Assembly: GCF_051020955.1 (NCBI RefSeq)
Contig: NW_027476803.1
Location: 1-64,000, forward strand
DNA from: Megalopta genalis
Taxonomy: Eukaryota > Arthropoda > Insecta > Hymenoptera > Halictidae
DNA: 64,000 nt
Direction: 5' to 3'
Shown here: positions 51,392 through 64,000 of the stretch, one piece after another
Position numbering within the stretch: position 1 is the first letter of the stretch
Layout of the letters: each line of letters begins with the position of its first letter
The notes under the pieces: model-generated
Databases searched by the model: none
What the model was told of the DNA's origin: nothing
The model's input: the letters and a program-made list of their open reading frames with translations, nothing else
Position numbers and translations under genes: made by a program

Positions 51392-54300
51392 GCTTCAAAT
51401 CCATGCGAAACAAATGATTGAGCATCAAACATTTGAGATATATGTGATATAGCTTCAAATGCATTCGAAACAATCGAGTTAGCATCAAATCCATGCGAAA
51501 CACATGATCCAGCTGCAAATCAATGCGATGGAGAAGGTTTAGCTTCAAATCCATGGTATACAAATGATTTAGCTTCAGATACTTGCGATATAAGTGATAT
51601 AGCATGAAATGCAGGCGAAACGAACGAGTTATCTTCAAATCCATGCGAAACACATGATTTAGCTTCAAATCGATGCGAAGTACAAGGCTTAGTTTCAAAT
51701 CTATGCGAAACACATGATTTAGCTGGAAATCAATGCGATGTAGAAGGTTTAGCTTCATATCCGTGCGAAACAAATGATTTAGCATCAAACACTTGCGATA
51801 TAAGTGATATAGCTACAAATGCAGACGAAACTAAGGAGTTAGTTTCAAATCCATGCGAAACACATGATTTAGCTGCAAATCAATGAGATGTAGAAGGTTT
51901 AGATTCAAATCCATGCGAAACAAATTATTTAGGTTCAGATACTTGCGATATAAGTGAGGTAGCTGCAAATGCGACTAAACAAACGAGTTAGCTTCATATC
52001 CAAGCGAAACACATGATTTAGCTTCAGATACTTGCGATATAAGTGATATAGTATCGAATCCATGCGACACAAACGATTTAGCTTCAGATTCTTGCGATAT
52101 AAGTGATGTACCTTCAAATGCAGATTAAACAAACGAGTTAGCTTCATATCCAAGCGAAACACATGATTTAGATTCAAATCAATGCGATGTAGAAGGTTTA
52201 GCTTCAAATCCATGCTACACAAATGATTGAGCTTCAATTACTTGGGCTATTAGTGATATAGCTTCAAATGCAGTCGAAACAAACGAGTTAGCTCCATATC
52301 CAAGCGAAACACATGATTTAGATTCAAATCAATACTACGTAGAAGGTTTAGCTTCAAATCCAGGCGACACAAATGATTTAGCTTCAGATACTTGTGATAT
52401 ATGAGATATAGCATGAAATGCAGGCGAAACGAACGAGTCAGCTTCAAATCCATGCGAAACACATGATTTAGCTGCAAATCCATGCGATGTAGATGATTTA
52501 GCTTCAATTCGATGCGAAACAAATGATTAAGGTTCAGATGCTTGCGATATAAGTGATATAGATTCAAATGAAGACGAAACAAACGAGATAGCTTCAAAAT
52601 CCGTGCCACACATGTTTTAGCTTCAAATCAATGCGATGTAGAAGGTTTAGCTTCAAATCCAAGCGAAACACATGATTTATCTTAATATTAATGCGCTGTA
52701 GAAGGTTTAGTTTCAAATCCATGCGACACAAATGATTTAGCTTCAGATACTTGCGATATGAGTGATATAGCTTCAAATGCAGTCGAAACAAACGAGTTAG
52801 CTTCAAGTCCATGCAAAACACATTATTAAGCTTCAAATCAATGCGATGTAGAAGGTTTAGCTTCAAATCCATGCGACACAAATGATTGAGCTTCAAACAC
52901 TTGGGATATATATGATATAGCTCCAGCTGCATGCGAAACAAACGAGTTAGCTTCAAGTCCTTGCGAAACAAATGATTCAGCATCAGATACTTGCGATATA
53001 AGTGATATAGCTTCAAATGCAGGGGAATCAAACGAGTTAGCTTCAAATCCATGCAAAACACACGATTAAGCTTCAAATCAATGCTATGAAGAAGGTTTAG
53101 CTTCAAATCCATGCGACACAAATGATTTAGCTTCAGATACTTGCGATATAAGTGATATAGCTTCAAATGCAGATTAAACAAACGAGTTAGCTTTATATCC
53201 TAGCGAAACACATGATTAAGCTTCAAATAAATGCTTTGTAGAAGGATTAGCTTCAAATCCATGCGAAACAAATGATTTATGTTCAGATACTTGCGATATA
53301 AGTGATGTAGCAGCAAATGCGACAAAACAAACGAGTTAGCTTCATATCCAAGCAAAACACATGATTTAGATTCAAATCAATGCGATGTAGAAGGTTTAGC
53401 TTCAAATCCATGCGACACAAATGATTGAGCTTCAATTACTTGGGCTACAAGTGATATAGCTTCAAATGCAGTCGAAACAAACGAGTTAGCTCCATATCCA
53501 AGCGAAACACATGATTTAGATTCAAATCAATGCGATGTAGAAGGTTTAGCTTCAAATCCATGCGACACAAATGATTGAGCATCAAACAATTGGGATATAG
53601 GTGATATAGCATCACCTGCATGCGAAACAAACGAGTTAGCTTCAAGTCCATGCAAAACACATGATTCAGCTGCAAATCAATGCGATGGAGAATGTTTAGC
53701 TTCAAATCCATGCGAAACAAATGATTTAGCATCAAACATTTGGGATATTAGTGATATAGCTTCAGCTGCATGCGAACCAAACGAGTTAGCTTCAAGTCCA
53801 TGCGAAACACATGATCCAGCTGCAAATCAATGCGATGGAGAAGGTTTAGCTTCAAATCCATGGTATACAAATTATTTAGCTTCAAATACTTGCGATATAA
53901 GTGATATAGCTTCAAATGCAGACCAACCAAACGAGTTAGCTTCAAAATGCATGCGATACACATTATTTATCTTCAAATCGATGCGAAGTATAAGGCTTAG
54001 CTTCAAATCTATGCGAAACAATTGATTCAGCATCAGACTTGGGGTATGAGTGATATAGCTTCAAATGCAGACTAAACAAACGAGTTAGCTTCAAATTCAA
54101 GCGAAACACATGATTTAGCTTCAAATCAATGCGCTGTAGAAGGTTTAGCATCAAATCCATGGGAAACAAATGATTTAGCATCAAACACATGGGATATAAG
54201 TGATATAGCTTCAAAGGCAGACGAAACAAACGATTTAGCTTCAAAATCCGTGCGATACACATGTTTTAGCTTCAAACCAATGCGATATAGAAGGTTTAGC

Positions 54301-54523
54301 TTCAAATCCAAGCGAAACACATGATTTAGCTTCATATCAATGCGCTGTAGAAGGTTTAGCTTCAAATCCATGCGAAACAAATGATTTAGCTTCAAACACT
54401 TGGGATGTATGTGATATAGCTTCAAGTGCATGCGAAACAAACGAGTTAGCTTCAAATCCATGCGAATCACATGATTTAGCTACAAATCAATCCGATGTAG
54501 AAGGTTTAGCTTAAAATCCATGC
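51392..54523 (+). repeat. Copy of the 40-42 kb block with mixed flanks
   Basis: Positions 51392-51650 resemble part of U; 51655-51725 carry aagtacaagg monomers like 39920. From 51726 to 53578 the 40251-42102 block is repeated. Positions 53579-53735 are again U-like, followed by gatccagctgc and gcagaccaaccaaacg monomers, and from about 54065 by a V-like series. A B monomer near 54030 (catcagacttgggg) is two bases shorter than its relative near 56789. No gene is seen. Confidence 0.78.
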
Positions 54524-57288
54524 GAAACAAATGATTTATGTTCAGATACTTGCGATATAAGTGATGTAGCAGCAAATGCGACTAAACAAACGAGTTAGCT
54601 TCATATCCAAGCGAAACACATGATTTAGCTTCAAATCAATCCGATGTAGAAGGATTATCTTCAAATCCATGCGAAACAAATGATTTAGCATCAAACTCTT
54701 GGGATATGAGTGACATAGATTCAAATGCAGACGAAACAAACGTGATAGCTTCAAATCCATGCAAAACACATGATTAAGCTTCAAATCAATAGTATGTAGA
54801 AGGTTTAGCTTCAAATCCATGCGACACAAATGATTGAGCTTCAATTACTTGGGCTATAAGTGATATAGCTTCAAATGCAGTCGAAACAAACGAGTTAGCT
54901 CCATATCCAAGCGAAACACATGATTTAGCTGCAAATCAATGTGATGTAGAAGGTTTAGCTTCAAATCCATGCGAAACAAATGATTGAGCATCAAACATTA
55001 GAGATATATGTGATATAGCTTCAAATGCATTCGAAACAATCGAGTTAGCATCAAATCCATGCAAAACACATGATTGAGCTTCAAATCAATGCTATGTAGC
55101 AGGTTTAGCTTCAAATCCATGCGACACAAATGATTTAGCTTCAGATACTTACGATATAAGTGATATAGCATGAAATGCAGGCGAAACGAACGAGTTAGCT
55201 TCAAATCCATGCGAAACAAATGATTTAGCTTCAGATACTTGCGATATAAGCGATATAGCTTCAAATGCACACGAAACAAACGAGTTAGCTTCAAATCCAA
55301 GCAGAACAGATTATTTCGCTACAAATCAATGCGATGTAGAAGGTTTACCTTCAAATCCAGGCGAAGCACATGATTTAGCAGCAAATCAATGCGATGTAGA
55401 AGGTTTAGCTTCAAATCCATGCGACACAAATGATTGAGCATCAAACAATTGGGATATAGGTGATGTAGCATCACCTGCATGCGAAACAAACGAGTTAGCT
55501 TCAAGTCCATGCAAAACATATGATTCAGATGCAAATCAATGTGATGGAGAATGCTTAGCTTCAAATCCATGCGACACAAATGATTTAGTTTCAGATTCTT
55601 TCGATATAAGTGATTAGCTTCAAATGCAGACTAAACAAACGAGTTAGATTCATATCCAAGTGAAACACATGATTTAGCTTCAAATCAATAGTATGTAGAA
55701 GGTTTAGCTTCAAATCCATGCGATACAAATGATTGATCTTCAATTACTTGGGCGATAAGTGATATAGCTTCAAATGCAGTCGAAACAAACGAGTTAGCTC
55801 CATATCCAAGCGAAACACATGATTTAGCTGCAAATCAATGCGATGTAGAAGGTTTAGCTTCAAATCCATGCGAAACAAATGATTGAGCATCAAACATTTG
55901 AGATATATGTGATATAGCTTCAAATGCATTCGAAACAATCGAGTTAGCATCAAATCCATGCGAAACACATAATCCAGCTGCAAATCAATGCGATGGAGAA
56001 GGTTTAGCTTCAAATCCATGGTATACAAATGATTTAGCTTCAGATACTTGCGATATAAGTGATATAGCATGAAATGCAGGCGAAACGAACGAGTTATCTT
56101 CAAATCCATGCGAAACACATGATGTAGCTGCAAATCAATGAGATGTAGAAGGTTTAGCTTCAAATCCATGCGACACAAATGATTGAGCATCAAACAATTG
56201 GGATATAGGTGATATAGCATCACCTGCATGCGAAACAAACGAGTTAGCTTCAAGTCCATGCAAAACACATGATTCAGTTGCAAATCAATGCGATGGAGAA
56301 TGTTTAGCTTCAAATCCATGCGACACAAATGATTTAGTTTCAGATTCTTGCGATATAAGTGATTAGCTTCAAATGCAGACTAAACAAACGAGTTAGATTC
56401 ATATCCAAGTGAAACACATGATTTAGCTTCAAATCAATGCGATGTAGAAGGTTTAGCTTCAAATCCATGCGAAACAAATGATTTAGCATCAAACACTTGG
56501 GATATTAGTGATATAGCTTCAGCTGCATGCGAACCAAACGAGTTAGCTTCAAGTCCATGCGAAACACATGATCCAGCTGCAAATCAATGCGATGGAGAAG
56601 GTTTAGCTTCAAATCCACGGTATACAAATTATTTAGCTTCAAATACTTGCGATATAAGTGATATAGCTTCAAATGCAGACCAACCAAACGAGTTAGCTTC
56701 AAAATGCATGCGATACACATTATTTATCTTCAAATCGATGCGAAGTATAAGGCTTAGCTTCAAATCTATGCGAAACAATTGATTTAGCATCAGACACTTG
56801 GGGTATGAGTGATATAGCTTCAAATGCAGACTAAACAAACGAGTTAGCATCAAATTCAAGCGAAACACATGATTTAGCTTCAAATCAATGCGCTGTAGAA
56901 GGTTTAGCATCAAATCCATGGGAAACAAATGATTTAGCATCAAACACATGGGATATAAGTGATATAGCTTCAAAGGCAGACGAAACAAACGATTTAGCTT
57001 CAAAATCCGTGCGATACACATGTTTTAGCTTCAAATCAATGCGATATAGAAGGTTTAGCTTCAAATCCAAGCGAAACACATGATTTAGCTTCATATCAAT
57101 GCGCTGTAGAAGGTTTAGCTTCAAATCCATGCGAAACAAATGATTTAGCTTCAAACACTTGGGATGTATGTGATATAGCTTCAAGTGCATGCGAAACAAA
57201 CGAGTTAGCTTCAGATCCATGCGAATCACATGATTTAGCTACAAATCAATCCGATGTAGAAGGTTTAGCTTAAAATCCATGCGAAACA
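54524..57288 (+). repeat. HOR with 4,049-bp spacing, copy 1
   Basis: Matches 58572-61337 along its length. It contains a U unit (U6, 55367-56414) followed by a short link and a V-like series. The B monomer after the U body reads gattctttcgat, where the earlier U copies have gattcttgcgat. Confidence 0.85.
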
Positions 57289-58571
57289 AATGATTTAGCT
57301 TCAAGCACTTGGGATGTATGTGATATAGCTTCAAGTGCGTGCGAAACAAACGAGTTAGCTTCAAATCCATGCGAATCACATGATTTAGCTACAAATCAAT
57401 CCGATGTAGAAGGTTTAGCTTCAAATCCATGCGAAACAATTGATTTAGCATCAAACACTTGGGATATGAGTGATATAACTTCAAATGCAGACTAAACAAA
57501 CGAGTTAGCTTCGTATCCAAGCGAAACACATGATTAAACTTCAAATCAATCCGATGTAGAAGGTTTAGCTTCAAATCCATGCGAAACAATTGATTTAGCA
57601 TCAAACACTTGGGATATGAGTGATATAGCTTCAAATGCAGACTAAACAAACGAGTTAGCTTCAAATTCAAGCAAAACACATGATTAAGCTTCAAATCAAT
57701 AGTATGTAGAATGTTTAGTTTCAAATCCATGCGACACAAATGATTTAGCTTCAGATACTTGCGATATGAGTGATATAGCTTCAAATGCAGTCGAAACAAA
57801 CGAGTTAGCTTCAAATCCATGCAAAACACATTATTAAGCTTCAAATCAATGCTATGAAGAAGGTTTAGATTCAAATCCATGCGACAAAAATGATTTAGCT
57901 TCATATACTTGCGATATGAGTGATATAGCTTCAAATGCAGATTAAACAAACGAGTTAACTTTATATCCAAGCGAAACGCATGATTTAGCTTCAAATCAAT
58001 GCGATGTAGAAGGATTAGCTTCAAATCCATGCGAAACAAATGATTTATGTTCAGATACTTGCGATATAAGTGATGTAGCTGCAAATGCGACGAAACAAAC
58101 GAGTTAGCTTCATATCCAAGCGAAACACATGATTTAGCTTCAGATACTTGCGATATAAGTGATATAGCATCAAAGCCATGCGACACAAATGATTTAGCTT
58201 CAGATTCTTGCGATATAAGTGATGTAGCTTCAAATGCAGACTAAACAAACGAGTTAGCTTCATATCCAAGCGAAACACATGATTTAGATTCAAATCAATG
58301 CGATGTAGAAGGTTTAGCTTCAAATCCATGCGACACAAATGATTGAGCTTCAAACACTTGGGATATAGATGATATAGCTTCAGCTGCATGCGAAACAAAC
58401 GAGTTAGCTTCAAGTCCTTGCGATACAAATGATTCAGCATCAGATACTTGCGATATAAGTGATATAGCTTCAAATGCAGGGGAATCAAACGAGTTAGCTT
58501 GAAATCCATGCAAAACACATGATTAAGCTTCAAATAAATGCTTTGTAGAAGGATTAGCTTCAAATCCATGC
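57289..58571 (+). repeat. Link between the two 4,049-bp-spaced copies
   Basis: Pentamers with gatatgagtgatataac, cgtatccaag, gattaaacttc and ctatgaagaagg, related to 14.8-15.3 kb and 42.9-43.4 kb, followed by a segment related to 41.4-41.8 kb (gatatagatgatatag, cttgcgatacaaatg, gcaggggaatc). No gene is seen. Confidence 0.75.
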
Positions 58572-61337
58572 GAAACAAATGATTTATGTTCAGATACTTG
58601 CGATATAAGTGATGTAGCAGCAAATGCGACTAAACAAACGAGTTAGCTTCATATCCAAGCGAAACACTATGATTTAGCTTCAAATCAATCCGATGTAGAA
58701 GGATTATCTTCCATTCCATGCGAAACAAATGATTTAGCATCAAACTTTAGGGATATGAGTGACATAGATTCAAATGCAGACGAAACAAACGTGTTAGCTT
58801 CAAATCCATGCAAAACACATGATTAAGCTTCAAATCAATAGTATGTAGAAGGTTTAGCTTCAAATCCATGCGACACAAATGATTGAGCTTCAATTACTTG
58901 GGCTATAAGTGATGTAGCTTCAAATGCAGTCGAAACAAACGAGTTAGCTCCATATCCAAGCGAAACACATGATTTAGCTGCAAATCAATGCGATGTAGAA
59001 GGTTTAGCTTCATATCCATGCGAAACAAATAATTGAGCATCAAACATTAGAGATATATGTGATATAGCTTCAAATGCATTCGAAACAATCGAGTTAGCAT
59101 CAAATCCATGCAAAACACATGATTGAGCTTCAAATCAATGCTATGTAGTAGGTTTAGCTTCAAATCCATGCGACACAAATGATTTAGCTTCAGATACTTG
59201 CGATATAAGTGATATAGCATGAAATGCAGGCGAAACAAACGAGTTAGCTTCAAATCCATGCGAAACAAATGATTTAGCTTCAGATACTTGCGATATAAGC
59301 GATATAGCTTCAAATGCACACGAAACAAACGAGTTAGCTTCAAATCCAAGCAGAACACATTATTTCGCTACAAATCAATGCGATGTAGAAGGTTTACCTT
59401 CAAATCCAGGCGAAGCACATGATTTAGCAGCAAATCAATGCGATGTAGAAGGTTTAGCTTCAAATCCATGCGACACAAATGATTGAGCATCAAACAATTG
59501 GGATATAGGTGATGTAGCATCACCTGCATGCGAAACAAACGAGTTAGCTTCAAGTCCATGCAAAACACATGATTCAGATGCAAATCAATGCGATGGAGAA
59601 TGCTTAGCTTCAAATCCATGCGACACAAATGATTTAGTTTCAGATTCTTTCGATATAAGTGATTAGCTTCAAATGCAGACTAAACAAACGAGTTAGATTC
59701 ATATCCAAGTGAAACACATGATTTAGCTTCAAATCAATAGTATGTAGAAGGTTTAGCTTCAAATCCATGCGACACAAATGATTGATCTTCAATTACTTGG
59801 GCGATAAGTGATATAGCTTCAAATGCAGTCGAAACAAACGAGTTAGCTCCATATCCAAGCGAAACACATGATTTAGCTGCAAATCAATGCGATGTAGAAG
59901 GTTTAGCTTCAAATCCATGCGAAACAAATGATTGAGCATCAAACATTTGAGATATATGTGATATAGCTTCAAATGCATTCGAAACAATCGAGTTAGCATC
60001 AAATCCATGCGAAACACATGATCCAGCTGCAAATCAATGCGATGGAGAAGGTTTAGCTTCAAATCCATGGTATACAAATGATTTAGCTTCAGATACTTGC
60101 GATATAAGTGATATAGCATGAAATGCAGGCGAAACGAACGAGTTATCTTCAAATCCATGCGAAACACATGATGTAGCTGCAAATCAATGAGATGTAGAAG
60201 GTTTAGCTTCAAATCCATGCGACACAAATGATTGAGCATCAAACAATTGGGATATAGGTGATATAGCATCACCTGCATGCGAAACAAACGAGTTATCTTC
60301 AAGTCCATGCAAAACACATGATTCAGCTGCAAATCAATGCGATGGAGAATGTTTAGCTTCAAATCCATGCGACACAAATGATTTAGTTTCAGATTCTTGC
60401 GATATAAGTGATTAGCTTCAAATGCAGACTAAACAAACGAGTTAGATTCATATCCAAGTGAAACACATGATTTAGCTTCAAATCAATGCGATGTAGAAGG
60501 TTTAGCTTCAAATCCATGCGAAACAAATGATTTAGCATCAAACACTTGGGATATTAGTGATATAGCTTCAGCTGCATGCGAACCAAACGAGTTAGCTTCA
60601 AGTCCATGCGAAACACATGATCCAGCTGCAAATCAATGCGATGGAGAAGGTTTAGCTTCAAATCCATGGTATACAAATTATTTATCTTCAAATACTTGCG
60701 ATATAAGTGATATAGCTTCAAATGCAGACCAACCAAACGAGTTAGCTTCAAAATGCATGCGATACACATTATTTATCTTCAAATCGATGCGAAGTATAAG
60801 GCTTAGCTTCAAATCTATGCGAAACAATTGATTTAGCATCAGACACTTGGGATATGAGTGATATAGCTTCAAATGCAGACTAAACAAACGAGTTAGCTTC
60901 AAATTCAAGCGAAACACATGAATTAGCTTCAAATCAATGCGCTGTAGAAGGTTTAGCATCAAATCCATGGGAAACAAATGATTTAGCATCAAACACATGG
61001 GATATAAGTGATATAGCTTCAAAGGCAGACGAAACAAACGATTTAGCTTCAAAATCCGTGCGATACACATGCTTTAGCTTCAAATCAATGCGATATAGAA
61101 GGTTTAGCTTCAAATCCAAGCGAAACACATGATTTAGCTTCATATCAATGCGCTGTAGAAGGTTTAGCTTCAAATCCAAGCAAAACAAATGATTTAGCTT
61201 CAAACACTTGGGATGTATGTGATATAGCATCAAGTGCATGCGAAACAAACGAGTTAGCTTCAAATCCATGCGAATCACATGATTTAGCTACAAATCAATC
61301 CGATGTAGAAGGTTTAGCTTAAAATCCATGCGAAACA
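58572..61337 (+). repeat. HOR with 4,049-bp spacing, copy 2
   Basis: Repeats 54524-57288. Near 58664 it has one extra base (aaacactatg for aaacacatg), which changes the spacing from 4,048 to 4,049. It contains U7 (59416-60463). Scattered private changes, such as ctcaagcaaaacaaatg-like A variants near 61177, show moderate divergence from copy 1. Confidence 0.84.
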
Positions 61338-64000
61338 ATTGATTTAGCATCAAACACTTGGGATATGAGTGATATAGCTTCAAATGCAGACTAAACAAAC
61401 GAGTTAGCTTCATATCCGAGCGAAACACATGATTAAGCTTCAAATCAATCCGATGTAGAAGGTTTAGCTTCAAATCCATGCGAAACAATTGATTTAGCAT
61501 CAAACACTTGGGATATGAGTGATATAGCTTCAAATGCAGACTAAACAAACGAGTTAGCTTCAAACTCAAGCGAAAAACATGATTTAGCTTCAAATCAATG
61601 CGTTGTAGAAGGTATAGCATCAAATCCATGGGAAACAAATGATTTAGCATCAAACACATGGGATATAAGTGATATAGCTTCAAAGGCAGACGAAAAAAAC
61701 GATTTAGCTTCAAAATCCGTGCGATACACATGTTTTAGCTTCAAATCAATGCGATATAGAAGGTTTAGCTTCAAATCCAAGCGAAACACATGATTTAGCT
61801 TCATATCAATGCGCTGTAGAAGGTTTAGCTTCAAATCCATGCGAAACAAATGATTTAGCTTCAAACACTTTGGATGTATGTGATATAGCTTCAAGTGCAT
61901 GCGAAACAAACGAGTTATCAACAAATCCATGCAAAACACATGATTTAGTTTCAAATAAATGCGATGTAGAAGGTTTAGCTTCAAATCCATGAGAAACAAA
62001 TGATTTAGCATCAGATACTTGCGATATAAGTGATATAGCATCAAATGCAGGCGAAAAGAACGATAGCTTCAAACCCATGCGAAACACATGATTTAGCTGC
62101 AAATCAATGCGATGTAGAAGGTTTAGCTTCAAATCCATACGAAACAAATGATTTAGCATCAGATACTTGCGATATAACTGATATAGCTTCAAATGCAGGG
62201 GAAACAAACGAGTTAGCATGAAATCCATGCAAAACACATGATTTACCTTAAATCAATGCGATGTAGAAGGTTTAGCTTCAAATCCATGCGAAACAAATGA
62301 TTTAGCATCAGATACTTGCGATATAACTGATATAGCTTCAAATGCAGGGGAAACAAACGAGTTAGCATCAAATCCATGCAGAACACATGATTTAGCTTGA
62401 AATCAAAGCGATGTAGAAGGTATAGCTTCTAATACAAGTGAAACACATGATTTAGCTTCAAATCAATGCGATGTAGAAGGTTTAGCTTCAAATCCATGCG
62501 AAACAAATGATTTAGCTTCAAACACTTGTGATATAAGTGATATAGCTGCAAATGCAGACGAATCAAACGGGATAGCTTCAAAATCCATGCGATACATATC
62601 ATTTAGCTTCAAATCGATACGATGTAGAAGGTTTAGCTTCAAATCCATGCGAAACAAATGATTTAGCTTCAAACACTTGCGATATAAGTGATATAACATC
62701 AAATGCAGGCGAAACGAACGAATTAGCTCCAAATCCATGCGAAACACATGATTTAGCTGCAAATCAAGGCGATGTTGAAGGTTTAGCTTCAAATCCATGT
62801 GAAACAAATGATTTATCATCAGATACTTGCGATATAACTGATATAGCTTCAAATGCAGGGGAAACAAACGAGTTAGCATGAAATCCATGCAAATCACATG
62901 ATTTGCCTTAAATCAATTCGATGTAAAAAGTTTAGCTTCAAATCCATGCGAAACAAATGATTTAGCATCAGATACTTGCGATATAACTGATATAGCTTCA
63001 AATGCAGTGGAAGCAAACAAGTTAGCATCAAATCCATGCAGAACACATGATTTAGCTTGAAATCAAAGCGATGTAGAAGGTGTAGCTTCAAATCCATACG
63101 AAACAAATGATTTAGCATCAGATACTTGCGATATAACTGATATAGCGTCAAATGCAAGGAGAAACAAACGAGTTATCAACAAATCCATGCAAAAAACATG
63201 ATTTAGCTTGAAATCAAAGCGATGTAGAAGGTTTAGCTTCAAATCCAAGCGAGACACATGATTTAGCTCCAAATCAATGCGATGTAGAAGGTTTAGCTTC
63301 AAATCCATGCGAAACAAATGATTTAGCTTCAAACACTTGCGATATAAGTGATATAGCTTCAAATCCATGCGAAACAAATGATTTAGCATCAGATACTTGA
63401 GATATAACTGATATTGCTTCAAATGCAGACGAATCAAACGAGTTAGTTTCAAAATCCATGCGGTACACATCATTTAGCTTTAAATCCATGCGAAGTAGAA
63501 GGCTTAGCTTCAAATCCATACGAAACAAATGATTTAGCATCAGATACTTGCGATATAACTGATATAGCTTCAAATGCAGGGGTAACAAACGAGTTAGCAT
63601 CAAATCCATGCAAAACACGTGATTTAGTTTCAAATCAATGCGATGTAGAAGGTTTAGCTTCAAATCCAAGCGAAACACATGATTTAGCATCAGATACTTG
63701 CGATATAACTGATATAGTTTCAAATGCGGAGGAAACAAGCGAGTTAGCATCAAATCCATGCAAAACACATGACCTAGCTTCAAATCAAAGCGATGTAGTA
63801 GGTATAGCTTGAAATCCATGCGAAAGACATGATTTAGCTGCAAATAAATGCGATGTAGAAGGCTTAGCTTCAAATCAATGCCAAACAAATGGTTTATATT
63901 CAAATACTTGTGATATTCATGATTTAGCTTCAATTGCATGCGGAACAAACGAGTTAGCTCCAAATCCAAGCGAAACACATGATTTAGCTTCATATCAAAG
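61338..64000 (+). repeat. Diverged array segment with weak 660-bp period
   Basis: Monomers here show more private changes and more indels (for example gaacgatagc near 62058, gatttaccttaaatc near 62242, caaggagaaac near 63155). Offsets of 660 bp link 62161-62410 with 62821-63070, with shared gatataactgatatag, gcaggggaaac and gcttgaaatcaaagc variants. No long block identical to elsewhere in the window was noticed. No gene is seen up to the window end, which cuts through a monomer. Confidence 0.8.

Larger units (their letters stand above)
1..64000 (+). repeat. 30-bp satellite array filling the whole window
   Basis: Every part of the window can be cut into consecutive monomers of 30 bp, with occasional 28-, 29-, 31- or 32-bp variants. 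Each monomer starts with a form of gcttcaaat, has a central tgcga or a relative, and ends in gattta, gatata, gagtta or ggttta. All monomers point the same way; I saw no inverted segment. There is no intervening unique DNA, so no stretch holds a conventional gene. Each array end is cut by the window edge. Large gene-free arrays of short monomers are typical of eukaryotic heterochromatin (established knowledge); the assignment to a eukaryote is inference. A coding minisatellite that has decayed is the main alternative. Confidence 0.97.

Noticed and set aside
62880..62900. Octamer-like ATGCAAAT as a regulatory site
   Set aside because: It is a single-base variant of the ordinary ATGCGAAA/ATGCAAAA monomer core and is isolated.
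1..64000. CRISPR array
   Set aside because: The 30-bp repeats abut each other with no spacers; variation is by substitution within monomers and by HOR structure, and there are no cas genes.
1..64000. Set of many bacterial-style protein genes on the minus strand
   Set aside because: All open frames are windows on the same ten-residue repeat, start at ATGs inside monomers, lack distinct upstream signals, and end at shared indel monomers or single point changes. Overlapping frames on both strands are equally open.
1..64000. CENP-B box
   Set aside because: No monomer type shows the TTCG...A..CGGG core, so a centromere assignment cannot rest on that motif.
1..64000. Transposon, tRNA or rRNA sequence hidden in the array
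   Set aside because: Every line can be assigned to monomers; no stretch longer than a diverged monomer is left over, and no terminal inverted repeats, target-site duplications or cloverleaf elements were seen.

Overview
All 64,000 bases are one tandem repeat. A 30-bp AT-rich monomer (about one third G+C in its commonest form) runs head to tail in one orientation from the first base to the last, and both ends cut through the array, so its true limits lie outside. I found no unique sequence longer than a diverged monomer: no recognisable protein family, rRNA, tRNA, transposon, CRISPR spacer or origin. This is what a satellite array in a eukaryotic genome looks like. Nothing in the window names the organism, and the eukaryote call is an inference from array size and total lack of genes.

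The organisation is hierarchical. Five monomer types, here called A to E, follow each other as A-B-C-D-E, giving a 150-bp pentamer (clear example 29573-29722). Read on the plus strand each monomer is ten codons beginning Ala-Ser, followed by NPCETNDL (A), DTCDISDI (B), NADETNEL (C), NPSETHDL (D) or NQCDVEGL (E). Pentamers are grouped into higher-order repeats (HORs) of 0.6 to 5.4 kb, and these are duplicated again in nested and shuffled order.

Layout. 1-9265: HOR of about 2.5-3.1 kb, three copies and the start of a fourth. 9266-13019: mosaic of segments found again near 18-24 kb and 37 kb. 13020-14864: 630-bp tandem. 14865-17960: 1,198-bp tandem. 17961-27286: nested duplications, including a clean 1,768-bp tandem duplication. 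27287-38078: two copies of a 5,396-bp HOR. 37801-39721: three copies of the 630-bp unit. 39722-43790: mixed, including a block repeated at 51.7 kb. 43791-51391: 1,048-bp units (U) alternating with a spacer block (V). 51392-54523: mostly the copy of the 40-42 kb block. 54524-61340: HOR with 4,049-bp spacing. 61341-64000: more diverged monomers with a weak 660-bp period.

No gene is called. The monomer happens to be open in three of six frames, so long open frames (up to 1,106 codons on the minus strand) appear without needing selection. Most HOR lengths are not multiples of three, frame-shifting monomers recur throughout, and differences between monomer types fall evenly over codon positions. 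The most interesting content is the multi-scale repeat architecture, the recombination scars in it, and the question whether any of the long open frames is transcribed.
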